From Candidatus Obscuribacter sp. (lineage in GTDB: Bacteria > Cyanobacteriota > Vampirovibrionia > Obscuribacterales > Obscuribacteraceae), in NCBI GenBank assembly GCA_021772095.1, contig JADYXR010000209.1:1-64000 (forward strand): a stretch of DNA of 64,000 nt, given 5' to 3'. The translations under genes and the position numbers were made by a program. The notes beneath the pieces are model-generated. The model had not been told where the DNA came from. It was given only the letters and a program-made list of their open reading frames with translations, and ran no database searches. Positions 8,425-17,046 of the stretch are shown here, piece by piece. The first letter of the stretch is position 1, and every line of letters begins with the position of its first letter.

Positions 8425-8967
8425 TTACTTGCCGCGCTCTGGGACTAAGACGAAATCAATCACATGGATAACCCCATTGCTACATTGAATATCACCCTTG
8501 GTCACGACTGCGCCGTCAACGACAAGAGCGTCGTCTTTGGTGTTGAGCATCAAGGACTCGCCTTGAACAGTGGTGATCGAGCGTTTTTGTTTCAAGTCGG
8601 CTGCGGAATAGTTTCCTTTGACGACGTGATACTTGAGATTAGCTGCATCTTTGGCGATTGCTTCTTTCTGGTCTTTAGGAAGTTTGGCAAAGGCTTCATC
8701 GGTTGGAGCAAAAACGGTGAATGGGCCTTTAGCATGCAAAGTGTTGGACAAACCAGTGCAGCAAAGTGCATCACTTAAGGTTTTGAACGAACCGTCCCGT
8801 TGGGCGGTGTTGACGATGTCGTTTTTATTTCCGGTCGTTCTGGAGCACTTGGCGGATGTTTTGCATTGCTTGCCTTTTCCGGCAAGTGCTGCGTCCGGGC
8901 TGATTAGTCCCGTCACTAGCAATGCGCCAGCTAAAAACATGGCTGCCCTACCCTGGTTTTTGATCAT
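8425..8967 (-). CDS. secreted fasciclin (FAS1) domain protein
   Basis: A 180-residue exported protein. The signal peptide (MFLAGALLVTGLISPDAALA) is followed by a short Lys/Cys-rich segment and one FAS1 domain. The domain shows the H1 motif GPFTVFAPTDEAFAKLP, a YH motif in LKYHVVKG and the C-terminal H2 motif GVIHVIDFVLVP. FAS1 proteins mediate adhesion or bind surface ligands. Four Cys near residues 35-45 and a CC pair in the domain are unusual for bacterial FAS1 proteins and could form disulfides, which fits the neighbouring exported thioredoxins. AAGGGGA precedes the ATG, and a strong terminator follows. Confidence 0.92.
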   Translation of the reverse strand: MIKNQGRAAMFLAGALLVTGLISPDAALAGKGKQCKTSAKCSRTTGNKNDIVNTAQRDGSFKTLSDALCCTGLSNTLHAKGPFTVFAPTDEAFAKLPKDQKEAIAKDAANLKYHVVKGNYSAADLKQKRSITTVQGESLMLNTKDDALVVDGAVVTKGDIQCSNGVIHVIDFVLVPERGK

Positions 8968-9034
8968 ATCTTTCCCCTTGTGATTGATAGATGTTGTGTG
9001 TCCGTTTTGGATACGTGCAGCTCACTTGAGCTTG

Positions 9035-9472
9035 TTATAAATGCTTATTAATGGTTCCCAACAGTTCGTCTTTCTTGGTCAAGCCGACCTTTTGCTCGAC
9101 GACTTTACCGTTTTTGAAAATGATCAGGGCTGGGATGCCTGTGATGTTGTAGGCCGCTGCAGTCTTTTGATTCTCGTCTGTGTTGAGCTTGACTACTTTG
9201 GCCTTACCTTTTAGTTCGTTTGAAACTTCTTCGACGATCGGTCCTTGCATCCGGCAAGGTCCGCACCAGGGCGCCCAGAAATCAACCAGGACTGTTTTGT
9301 CCGACTTGAGAACTTCTTTTGAAAAGGTGGAGTCGCTGACCGATTTGACCGACTCTTCCTGGTTGGCTTTCTTGTCATCTGCCAGAGCCTGCTGGGTCGT
9401 GGCAGGCACGGATGTGCCGGCAAGAATCAGCGTGAGCAATGCCATCAATGTTTTTTTGAAGAAACGGCGCAT
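9035..9472 (-). CDS. exported thioredoxin
   Basis: A 145-residue protein: an N-terminal signal peptide (LMALLTLILAGTSVPATTQQALA) on a complete thioredoxin domain with WAPWCGPCRM and the cis-Pro motif GIPAL. It is close to the cytoplasmic TrxA encoded just upstream (VLVDFWAPWCGPC, VVKLNTDEN in both), so one is probably a duplicate of the other that gained or lost export. Its likely place is the periplasm or outer face of the membrane. AAGGAAGG precedes the ATG, and a hairpin at 9503-9522 separates it from trxA. Confidence 0.93.
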   Translation of the reverse strand: MRRFFKKTLMALLTLILAGTSVPATTQQALADDKKANQEESVKSVSDSTFSKEVLKSDKTVLVDFWAPWCGPCRMQGPIVEEVSNELKGKAKVVKLNTDENQKTAAAYNITGIPALIIFKNGKVVEQKVGLTKKDELLGTINKHL

Positions 9473-9502
9473 ATGACCTTCCTTTTTTAGTAACTAAAAC
9501 AG

Positions 9503-9522
9503 GCCCGCGTCGAAACGCGGGC
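9503..9522 (-). terminator. hairpin after trxA
   Basis: Arms GCCCGCGT (9503-9510) and ACGCGGGC (9515-9522) close a four-base loop. On the minus strand CTGTTTTAG follows. It is placed between trxA and the exported thioredoxin and could end or attenuate trxA transcription. Confidence 0.75.
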
Positions 9523-9557
9523 TGGTCCACCTTTTGCAGATGGGCTGTTTCTTTTTC

Positions 9558-9884
9558 CTAACCTACGTGTTTGTTGATCGCTGAGGCCAGTGTCGATTTT
9601 GGAACCGCACCAACTACTTGCTCGACAACCTGACCTGATTTGAACAGGTATAGGCTCGGAATGCCTCTAATGTGATACGCCTGGGCTGTCTTAGGATTCT
9701 CATCGGTATTCAATTTGACTACCTTGATCTTTCCTGCGAAATCCTTGGACAGGTCCTCAACAACAGGCGCTACCGCCTTACAAGGACCACACCATGGAGC
9801 CCAGAAGTCTACCAGCACCGGGATATCAGCCTTCAGAACTTCTGCTTCGAAGGTTGCATCGGTTACATTTGCCACCGTAGACAT
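9558..9884 (-). CDS. trxA: thioredoxin TrxA
   Basis: A 108-residue cytoplasmic thioredoxin of normal length. It has FWAPWCGPCKA with the redox Cys pair, the Asp-Lys region typical of the family (VLVDFW, KVVKLNTDENP) and cis-Pro in GIPSLYLF. It reduces protein disulfides using thioredoxin reductase, which is not in this window. GGAGG lies about nine bases before the ATG, and a terminator-like hairpin follows the stop. Confidence 0.96.
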   Translation of the reverse strand: MSTVANVTDATFEAEVLKADIPVLVDFWAPWCGPCKAVAPVVEDLSKDFAGKIKVVKLNTDENPKTAQAYHIRGIPSLYLFKSGQVVEQVVGAVPKSTLASAINKHVG

Positions 9885-10036
9885 TCGGTATAGACCTCCA
9901 GAACTTACTACTATCCTTCCTTTTCGGAATTATAGTTACAAACATCAGTTTCCCACAGAAAATCCGTTTTGTCTTAAACGTCTGGAATAGTTTTCGTATT
10001 CATGAGACTGATAAACATCCCTATGCCCTATGTGGG

Positions 10037-10054
10037 AGTGCCACGCGCGGCACT
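10037..10054. repeat. intergenic hairpin
   Basis: AGTGCC (10037-10042) and GGCACT (10049-10054) form a short stem with a six-base loop between divergent trxA and the kinase gene. No T-run follows closely. It may be regulatory or incidental. Confidence 0.3.
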
Positions 10055-10141
10055 ATTTGCTGAGGTAAAAATCTGGTGAAAAAATCCACATAGCTCAGGA
10101 GTGAGCAGTGGAGGTGGAGTACTGCAAAGATTCGCGTTACG

Positions 10142-11731
10142 ATGGAATGGTGCTGTGCGGATTTCCACAATGAAGAATGGAAGCTCCTTTTGAATCGGAT
10201 TAAAACGTTTTTTCAAAATACGATCCATAGATGGTTTTTCAGCAGTCTGGCGAACCAACTTCTCTTCACTTATCTACTTATCATTACTATTGCGTTGTTG
10301 GCTGTCAGTTTCTGGGCGCTGGTGACAATCAAGGCGGAATCGACGACAGATCTTCAGCGCCAGCTGGAGGTTGAGGCGGTCAACCTTGCGCTTGAAATCG
10401 ACAGCGACTTGACACTTGATTCGAAGGCGTCGCGCATGCGCATTCAGGACGCGGTGGATCGGCGTGCCACCAAGATTGGTGTGGCGATAACGGTTGTCGA
10501 CAAAGATGGGCACGTGCTTGCCGACTCTGGTCCGGAAGATGAAAGTATCGACGAGCGTCAAACGGAACACGAGCGTATCCCCGCGGAAGGGCATGGCGAG
10601 AACATCTCCAGCGATTCCGAAATCAATGACGCGCTTGCCGGTATCATTGCAATAATTAACAGAACCGAACAATCGACCAATACAAACTGGATGTATGTGG
10701 CGTATCCAATTCGTTCTGCTGGTGTCACCGCCGGGGTTGTGCGTGTCGGAATTCAGCTCACCGAAGTTGAGCAGCGACTGCGTCGCGACTTGATTGTGTT
10801 TCTTGAAATTATCCTGGCGACTGGTGTTATTACCGTTCTCATCAGTCTGTGGTTGGCGGAGAAGGTCAACAGACCAGTAAAAGAAGTTAGCAAGTTGGCC
10901 AAGGAGATCTCGATCTCAGGCGATCTTTCAAGCTTCTTGCCGGTCAGTCGCCGCGATGAAATCGGTGAATTGAGTTTGTCTTTTAACCAGATGATTGGCC
11001 GATTGCGTGAGCAAGAACGGCTGCGTCAGGAGTTTATTGCCAATGCCAGTCATGAATTGAAGACGCCGACCATGGCGATCGGATCGGTTGTAGATGCGAT
11101 GATGGCTGGCGCCGCGGAGGATCCGGATCTGCGCGGAAAATTTTTGCGTTCGCTTGAAAAACTCGTCGAGCGGCAGACCAGCTTAATTCGCGACTTGTTG
11201 GATATTTCGAAGCTCGACTCATCGACAATGGATATAAAGGATTGGCAGCACGAAGTCAGTCTCAATCAGATTCTCAGCGAAGCTGTCGATCAGGTTCGAA
11301 ATCAAGCGCAGAATAAAGATGTCCAACTGGCGGTGCCCGAATGGTTGGAATCTCCTAACGGCAACGGTTTCCGCTTGAAGGGAAACGGCGATCAATTGCA
11401 GCGTGCGTTTATCAATCTTCTCGGCAATGCCATCAATTACACGCCATCTGGCGGGAAGGTCATGCTCAGTTGCGATGAGCCGGATAACAAGAGAGTGCAG
11501 GTTGTAATTCAGGACACCGGCGCGGGAATTGCAGCCGACGACTTGCCGCATATTTTTGAACGTTTTTTCAGGGGCGAAAAATCTCGCAATCGTGAAGCGG
11601 GCGGATCCGGTTTGGGACTTGCTATTACCAACGAGATCGTGGCGCGTCATTACGGCACGATCGATGTGGAATCGACAGTAGGCAAGGGCTCCACTTTTAA
11701 GGTTACGTTGCCGGCCAGTCGCGTGATTTGA
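10142..11731 (+). CDS. transmembrane sensor histidine kinase
   Basis: A 529-residue kinase of the classical membrane type. It has TM1 (about 39-63), an extracytoplasmic sensor region of about 150 residues, TM2 (about 218-238), HAMP (RPVKEVSKLAKEIS), HisKA with FIANASHELKTP (His304) and HATPase with N box (NLLGNAINYTPSGG), DTGAGI and GGSGLGLAI. This layout is PhoR/VicK-like. No response regulator is adjacent, so it is an orphan or pairs elsewhere. The first ATG lacks a Shine-Dalgarno sequence; an in-frame TTG near codon 17, preceded by GGAAG, is a possible alternative start and would not affect the domains. Confidence 0.93.
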   Translation: MEWCCADFHNEEWKLLLNRIKTFFQNTIHRWFFSSLANQLLFTYLLIITIALLAVSFWALVTIKAESTTDLQRQLEVEAVNLALEIDSDLTLDSKASRMRIQDAVDRRATKIGVAITVVDKDGHVLADSGPEDESIDERQTEHERIPAEGHGENISSDSEINDALAGIIAIINRTEQSTNTNWMYVAYPIRSAGVTAGVVRVGIQLTEVEQRLRRDLIVFLEIILATGVITVLISLWLAEKVNRPVKEVSKLAKEISISGDLSSFLPVSRRDEIGELSLSFNQMIGRLREQERLRQEFIANASHELKTPTMAIGSVVDAMMAGAAEDPDLRGKFLRSLEKLVERQTSLIRDLLDISKLDSSTMDIKDWQHEVSLNQILSEAVDQVRNQAQNKDVQLAVPEWLESPNGNGFRLKGNGDQLQRAFINLLGNAINYTPSGGKVMLSCDEPDNKRVQVVIQDTGAGIAADDLPHIFERFFRGEKSRNREAGGSGLGLAITNEIVARHYGTIDVESTVGKGSTFKVTLPASRVI

Positions 11732-11827
11732 TTGCGCCACCGGACGTGGTGCTTGATTTCGCAAAGCCTTCGAACGCAGGACATTTGCTCAAAAATTTTG
11801 TGCAATCGAACTTCGCACCCCGCCGGC

Positions 11828-14239
11828 TTATTGGTTACCGCCCCATTGATTTTTGCCCCATTTAGTGGACGATGATCGGGAGGGCGATCGATATTGATTC
11901 ACGCTTCGAAGTTGATCCGTCGTAGATGAAAAACTCGAAGATGTTTGACTGTTTGTGGGCATGCTTCGAACATCTTTCAATGTATTGAGCTGTTGGGAAA
12001 CGTCTTGGAAGCTCGATTTAGCTAGCGAATTCCATTGCTGTTTCATCACGGTCGCTTCTTTAATCGCCTCTATGTCCTCTCTCATCTTAGCGTTCTCAGC
12101 CAACTGCTTTTGTAATGTCAAGCTCTTTTCGGGTGTTGCAGATGTGGTGGCGCCGACGGTATCATTGTTTCCGCCGGAGGAAGGTTCTGCTGCTGCCGGC
12201 TCCTGTGTCGTCGCTGAATTTTGTACTGGTGCATTATTTAATTGAGCCTGTGTGACTGTGGCATTACTAACTTCGCCAGGATCAGGGTGGCGTCCGATGG
12301 AGTCGGTGGCTGGTATTGTGGCGACCAATTCGCTAATTCTTCTTTGTGTTTCCGACTTGAGCGATTGATCGTCGATTTTGTCGCATTGGTTCTGTGCTTC
12401 TTTCAGTCGCCCTCGTGCGTCTTTGTTGGCGCCCATTTTCTTCTTCACCTGCGCGCTTTCTATATAAGCATTGGCGATTCTGTCTGCCGGTTTTGACTTC
12501 GCTTTCTGATATTCGTCGAGGGCTTGATCGTAGAGAAAAACTGATTGCTCGCGATTGTTGTACCTGGCATTGAGCGCCGACAATGCGAAGATATTGCCTG
12601 TTTCAACGGGGTCTCTGTTCCACTCCTGGGCGAGCTTTCTAGCTTCAATAAATTGGTCTTCTGCTTGCGAATGAGACTTTTGTTTCCAGCGAATTTCTCC
12701 AAGTCCCACGAGGGCATCGAGGTATAGCTCTTGATGTTGATCTTTTGTTTTCGCCAGGCGTCTTTTGGCTTCAGTGAAATCGTCGAATGCTCCGTTCAAC
12801 TTGTTTTCCTGTAGCAGCATTCGGCCTTGCCTCGAGTAGACTTGACCGGCCAACTCGTCGTTGGTTGGATCGAGCTTCAATGCCTTCTTTAAGGAAGCAC
12901 GCGCTTGTTTGAAATGACTTTCGCCCAGTCGAAAAGTGCTGTCGGCCTCTGCTAATGTTCTGTCGATTTCTGATTGTTTCGAACTCTTTTGAAAGTAATC
13001 GAATGCGAAATATCCGCCCGAAAGCAGCAGAACGGCGCAAGCGCTGACTGCTATGGCTGTTTTTGTTTTCGCGTTAAAGAGGGACGGTGTCGGTATTTTA
13101 ACCGCTTCGTCCGCCTCGGTTTTGAATCTTCCTGTCGTTAACTGGGCGCTGCTTGCTGGTTTCGTTCTGGTATCACGGGGAGTATTGGCGATAAGCGGCA
13201 TGGTTGAATCTGCGATTTTGCCAAATTCTTTTTGACTCGGTATGGGGCCTTCGCGGGTGACTTTCTGTTCAATTACTCGATTGCGAAGAGCGTCGAGATC
13301 GGCTTTCTCTGCGGATTGCAACATCGGCATGTGAGGTTGGCTGGGTGATTGAGTTAAAGCATTTAGTGCAGCCAGCAACTCGCTGGCCGTTTGAAATCGA
13401 TCGTCAGGTGAGAGTTCTAAACACTTGTGGATGATCTCTGCAAGCTTTGACTCGATTTCAGAGTTGCCGTGGCTGAGCGGCTCAGGTCGCTCATTTGCGT
13501 GTTTGAACAAAGTTTGCAACGCGTTATCGCCAAGCAGTGGAGGACTTCCGGCTACGCATTCGTACATGCAACATCCAATCGAATAAATGTCGGATCGCGC
13601 ATCGGTTTTGATGCCTCGACATTGCTCAGGACTCATGTAAGGCGGGCTTCCAAAGACGCTTCCGGTCTTAGTCAAATGCTGTGGATCAATTTCTCCATCA
13701 GCTAAGATTTTGGCGATGCCGAAATCGAGCAGTTTGGCATACTGCTCGCCTTCGATCATCTGAATCATGATGTTACTGTTCTTCAGATCGCGATGAATAA
13801 TGCCGTTGTTATGAATGTACGAAAGACCTTTGTTGACCTGTTTGAAGATATCGAGCAGTTGCGTCAGAGGAAGTCGGCCACGTTGTTCTTCTAGCAGTTT
13901 GTCCAGACTGATTCCTTCTATGTATTCCATCACCAGAAAAGGCGTGTCGGCTTTGATGTAACCGTAGTCGAACACGGAAACCAAGTTGGGATGCGAGAGT
14001 TTGCTGCCTGCTTGTGCTTCGATTTCGAAACGTTTGCCGTTGGTTGCATCGCCAATCATTGCAGCATGCAGGACCTTAATGGCCACTAATTTCTTCAGCG
14101 CACGATTACGGGCTTTCAGCACAATGCCCATGCCGCCCTGTCCGAGGGTTTCCAAAACCTCGTAGCGTCTAATGAAGTCAGATTGTTGTGAAGGGTCCGA
14201 CCCGGTAAATTCGTTGAGCAGGTCATCTGCGTTTGACAC
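11828..14239 (-). CDS. PknB-type Ser/Thr protein kinase with TPR C-terminus
   Basis: An 803-residue eukaryotic-like kinase. The Gly-rich loop is LGQGGMGIV, the ATP Lys is Lys55 (VAIK), the catalytic loop is HRDLKNSN (149-156), DFG is at 172-174 and SPEQ is present, so it should be active. A juxtamembrane region leads to one TM (about 394-415). The outer part is alpha-helical with TPR-like repeats (about 420-650), then a Thr/Gln/Ser-rich tail. This suggests a receptor kinase that binds a protein or peptide outside the cell. The GTG start has GGGAGG six bases upstream. A related but apparently inactive kinase lies 1.8 kb away across the GT87 gene. Confidence 0.93.
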   Translation of the reverse strand: MSNADDLLNEFTGSDPSQQSDFIRRYEVLETLGQGGMGIVLKARNRALKKLVAIKVLHAAMIGDATNGKRFEIEAQAGSKLSHPNLVSVFDYGYIKADTPFLVMEYIEGISLDKLLEEQRGRLPLTQLLDIFKQVNKGLSYIHNNGIIHRDLKNSNIMIQMIEGEQYAKLLDFGIAKILADGEIDPQHLTKTGSVFGSPPYMSPEQCRGIKTDARSDIYSIGCCMYECVAGSPPLLGDNALQTLFKHANERPEPLSHGNSEIESKLAEIIHKCLELSPDDRFQTASELLAALNALTQSPSQPHMPMLQSAEKADLDALRNRVIEQKVTREGPIPSQKEFGKIADSTMPLIANTPRDTRTKPASSAQLTTGRFKTEADEAVKIPTPSLFNAKTKTAIAVSACAVLLLSGGYFAFDYFQKSSKQSEIDRTLAEADSTFRLGESHFKQARASLKKALKLDPTNDELAGQVYSRQGRMLLQENKLNGAFDDFTEAKRRLAKTKDQHQELYLDALVGLGEIRWKQKSHSQAEDQFIEARKLAQEWNRDPVETGNIFALSALNARYNNREQSVFLYDQALDEYQKAKSKPADRIANAYIESAQVKKKMGANKDARGRLKEAQNQCDKIDDQSLKSETQRRISELVATIPATDSIGRHPDPGEVSNATVTQAQLNNAPVQNSATTQEPAAAEPSSGGNNDTVGATTSATPEKSLTLQKQLAENAKMREDIEAIKEATVMKQQWNSLAKSSFQDVSQQLNTLKDVRSMPTNSQTSSSFSSTTDQLRSVNQYRSPSRSSSTKWGKNQWGGNQ

Positions 14240-14406
14240 TGCAAGCCTCCCGGCGTGTGCAATAGATCAAGGTTGGGTCGCCGCAGACAACATTCCCGCC
14301 CCTTCTAATAATCAAACAGCTTACTAATATGGTTGTCGAAAAGGGAGGCACCGCCTGTAGTGTCGGCGGATTTGACTCCGATGACAGTACTGTCGAAAGT
14401 TTCGAC

Positions 14407-14422
14407 GCACCATGCATGGTGC
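14407..14422. repeat. perfect 16-bp palindrome GCACCATGCATGGTGC
   Basis: A perfect palindrome in the gap between divergent kinase and GT87 genes, about 45 bases upstream of a good -10 box. It could bind a dimeric regulator. A related core recurs in other gaps of this window. Confidence 0.45.
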
Positions 14423-14441
14423 CTTAACGTTTGCGGCAAAT

Positions 14442-14473
14442 CCATCCCCACGGGATGGGAAAGCTTGTATAAT
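14442..14473 (+). promoter_or_regulatory. promoter of the GT87 gene with overlapping inverted repeat
   Basis: A perfect TATAAT box lies at 14468-14473, 30 bases before the ATG. No good -35 box is visible at the right spacing. In its place is an inverted repeat, CCATCCC (14442-14448) and GGGATGG (14452-14458), which suggests activator or repressor control. Confidence 0.55.
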
Positions 14474-14503
14474 TAGCGCCCAAGAACACGCACACGGGCG
14501 ACA

Positions 14504-15955
14504 ATGAAGAAGACCCTCTCACTAATCTGCTTCGGCTGGGGATTTATCCTCATTCTGCTGTACGGATTTACCGACTTGTCTTTGCCTGCTGTCAACCAGA
14601 CGTCGGATTACTTGATGACCTTCCACACGGCGGGCACGCTCGTTCGCGAGGGCCAAGCGGGACTGCTTTATCCCGCGGCGGATGCCACTTCGTTCAGTGA
14701 GTGTGCCTTCGATCGTGCGGCGCACCGGGTTTTGCCGCTGTTGCCTGCGCCGGCCAACGCCGAATACATGTATATGCCGCTGGTAGCAGGATTCTTTGTT
14801 CCCTTGAGCTTGCTGCCGTCTAGTTATTCTCTGCTTGTGTGGCAGGTGTTGTCACTCGGCGGATTGGCTTTCTGTGCTTTTCTGGTTGCTTCATATGCTG
14901 CCAAAACAGACGAAGCGAACGGCATGGATATTTCTGCCACCTGGATAGCGCTTACACTGATTCCTCTAGCCATCTCGATTTGGATAGGACAGGTCAGTGT
15001 TCTCTTTGGATTATTGCCATTCATTGGTGGACTCTATTTTGTTTTAAAACGACAGGATTTGCCCGCTGGCTTAGTTTGGTCGCTCGCGGTTTTTAAACCT
15101 CAATTCTTCATCCCGGTCCTGATGATGGGGGTTGCACTTGCGACTGCAAAACGTTTTAAACCGATGATTGGCATCATATGCGGTATCGCTGTCATAATTG
15201 GTTTAAACCTGGCTTTGTTTCCTGCAGCGCTCTTCAGCGAATGGCTTCATACGTTGAAACTGGCAGAGGCAGTGTACTCTGACCTCAAGTTTGGAGTGGC
15301 GCAACATCTTGCTACCAGTCTTCCCAGAGCAATTATTTTGCTCATTCCGGTCGAACAACACGCGATTGTGAAACCGCTGGTATATGCGCTTTCGGCTGTC
15401 CTGGGCGGAATCGGCTTGTTCTTCGCAAGCCGCTTGGTTCGCTCCCAGTTGTCGGATTCTATAAAGGTTTCGCTCGCTGCAATAATTTGCGTTTTTGCCA
15501 CTCCGATAATTGTGCCGCACGTATTCTTCTACGACTACTCGATCTTCGCAGCGGCTGCGTTTCTTGCTTATAGCCTGAAGTGGCCGGGCACTGTAGATCG
15601 ACGTATCAAGTTATTGATTGTTTACGGCTGGGTGATCGTAAATACTTACGGCATTCTTGTTCTCGTACACAAAGAATGGGTGGTGCCAATCCTCTTCGTG
15701 CTGATCATGTTGGAGCTCTATCGGCGAACGATCATGTTGGCGCGAGTAGCCTTAAAAGAAGCATCAGAGGTCCCCGTGCCTGTTGCCGAGACTGAAGGTG
15801 AAGACTGCTGCAACGGAGTTGTGCACATCGCTTATCGAGGTCTGAGTGACGATCGGCAGTATATTGCCTATTCGAGAAAATGGGAGGAGATTCGTTTCTT
15901 CAAGGAGAACGGATTAAAAGTGTTTTGTGCGGACTGCCGTCGCCGGCTATTGTAG
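14504..15955 (+). CDS. GT87/DUF2029-type polytopic glycosyltransferase
   Basis: A 483-residue membrane protein with about ten hydrophobic helices. The N-terminal region has SDYLMTFHTAGTLVREGQAGLLYP followed by YMYMPLVAGFFVPLSLLP. This is the pattern of GT87 (DUF2029) enzymes, where an acidic residue after TM1 is catalytic and the sugar comes from a polyprenyl-phosphate donor. Such enzymes add mannose or arabinose-like units to envelope lipids or glycans. The C-terminal 55 residues form a soluble tail with CC and CADC pairs, which is not part of the usual family and may bind a metal. It stands alone on the plus strand between two kinase-fold genes. Confidence 0.8.
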   Translation: MKKTLSLICFGWGFILILLYGFTDLSLPAVNQTSDYLMTFHTAGTLVREGQAGLLYPAADATSFSECAFDRAAHRVLPLLPAPANAEYMYMPLVAGFFVPLSLLPSSYSLLVWQVLSLGGLAFCAFLVASYAAKTDEANGMDISATWIALTLIPLAISIWIGQVSVLFGLLPFIGGLYFVLKRQDLPAGLVWSLAVFKPQFFIPVLMMGVALATAKRFKPMIGIICGIAVIIGLNLALFPAALFSEWLHTLKLAEAVYSDLKFGVAQHLATSLPRAIILLIPVEQHAIVKPLVYALSAVLGGIGLFFASRLVRSQLSDSIKVSLAAIICVFATPIIVPHVFFYDYSIFAAAAFLAYSLKWPGTVDRRIKLLIVYGWVIVNTYGILVLVHKEWVVPILFVLIMLELYRRTIMLARVALKEASEVPVPVAETEGEDCCNGVVHIAYRGLSDDRQYIAYSRKWEEIRFFKENGLKVFCADCRRRLL

Positions 15956-16032
15956 GTTTTTTTGCCGTTTTTATCGAACTGACAAGGTCCAAATAACCGA
16001 CTGTTTAATGATTGCCAGCACTGCCAGTGGTG

Positions 16033-16896
16033 CTATTTGAACATGCCTTTGATCGATCCCCAGAGATCCTTCTTCTCGTCGCTGGGGGCGGAACTTCCGC
16101 GCGGCATGGCGGCTGCCATCTCTTTCATTGATGCGAAACGTTTTGCTGGATCAGGGTTGAGTGCTTTGACGATCACTTCCTGTAATGGTTGGGGAACAGT
16201 CGTGTCGGTTGCGAACGTGGGTGGATTAGACTCAGGAAGTTTGCCGACCAGAGCTTCGTACAGCATGCATCCGACTGAGTAAATATCGGTTCGTGCATCG
16301 AAACTTTTACAACCAGCCAGTTCCGGGCTGGCATACGGGGAGGGCTCAGCGCCCGGGTCTACTTTTAACGTCTCACCGGGTTCCTCAAGCGATTTTGCTG
16401 AACCAAAGTCGATAACCGTGGTTGCATAACCGGCACCTTTCGCTGCTGGAGTCAGCAAGATCTCGGTTGGATTGAGACTGGCGTGCACGATATTTTTTTC
16501 GTGCACAAAGGCGAGCGCTTCGATAACTTGTCCGAAGATACTCTGAGCTGTAGTCGCATCCAGACTGGTTCTTTCGTCGAGTAGTTGTCTCAGTGTCGGA
16601 CCTTCGATTAACTCCGTTACTAGATAGGCTTGCCCGATTCCAGCGGCTCCAAAATCGAGAAGGTTGACGATGCCTTTGTGTGCGTGAAGTGAGGTCAGGA
16701 ATTTCGTTTCTTTTTGAAAGCGTTTCAAATCATCGGCAGAAATTTTTGCTTGCGCATCGAGGATTTTGACGGCCGCGCTCTTCTTTGCGAAATGCTGATA
16801 GCCTTTGTAGACAGTCGCTTTTCGCCCTTTGCCGATAACCGACATGAGCTCGTATTTCGAATTGATAGTAGCTCCGACTTTAATTTCGTCGCTCAT
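16033..16896 (-). CDS. kinase-fold protein with a degenerate catalytic loop (pseudokinase)
   Basis: A 287-residue soluble Ser/Thr-kinase fold. It keeps a Gly-rich loop (IGKGRKATVY), the ATP Lys (AAVKIL, Lys44), DFG at 163-165 and an SPE motif. The catalytic loop reads HASLNPTE (138-145) where active kinases have HRDLKPxN: the catalytic Asp is Ser140, the Lys is Asn142 and the Asn is Glu145. With all three lost, phosphotransfer is unlikely. The intact Lys and DFG suggest it may still bind nucleotide and act as a scaffold or regulator. The C-terminus is a short Ser/Asp/Lys tail with no TPRs or membrane segment. It may pair with the active TPR kinase nearby; this is inference. Confidence 0.88.
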   Translation of the reverse strand: MSDEIKVGATINSKYELMSVIGKGRKATVYKGYQHFAKKSAAVKILDAQAKISADDLKRFQKETKFLTSLHAHKGIVNLLDFGAAGIGQAYLVTELIEGPTLRQLLDERTSLDATTAQSIFGQVIEALAFVHEKNIVHASLNPTEILLTPAAKGAGYATTVIDFGSAKSLEEPGETLKVDPGAEPSPYASPELAGCKSFDARTDIYSVGCMLYEALVGKLPESNPPTFATDTTVPQPLQEVIVKALNPDPAKRFASMKEMAAAMPRGSSAPSDEKKDLWGSIKGMFK

Positions 16897-17046
16897 CGAA
16901 ATCGAGTGATCCTCTTTCTAGCCAGGGCGCGACCGCTAAGCGGCCACAGTTTTTTCAGAGATGCGTGGCGGTGCGGATATTTCGCAGTCACGTCAGTTAC
17001 TCTGGTTATCAACGGTCGATGGAGGAGGTGACGTCAGGAAGAGAAA

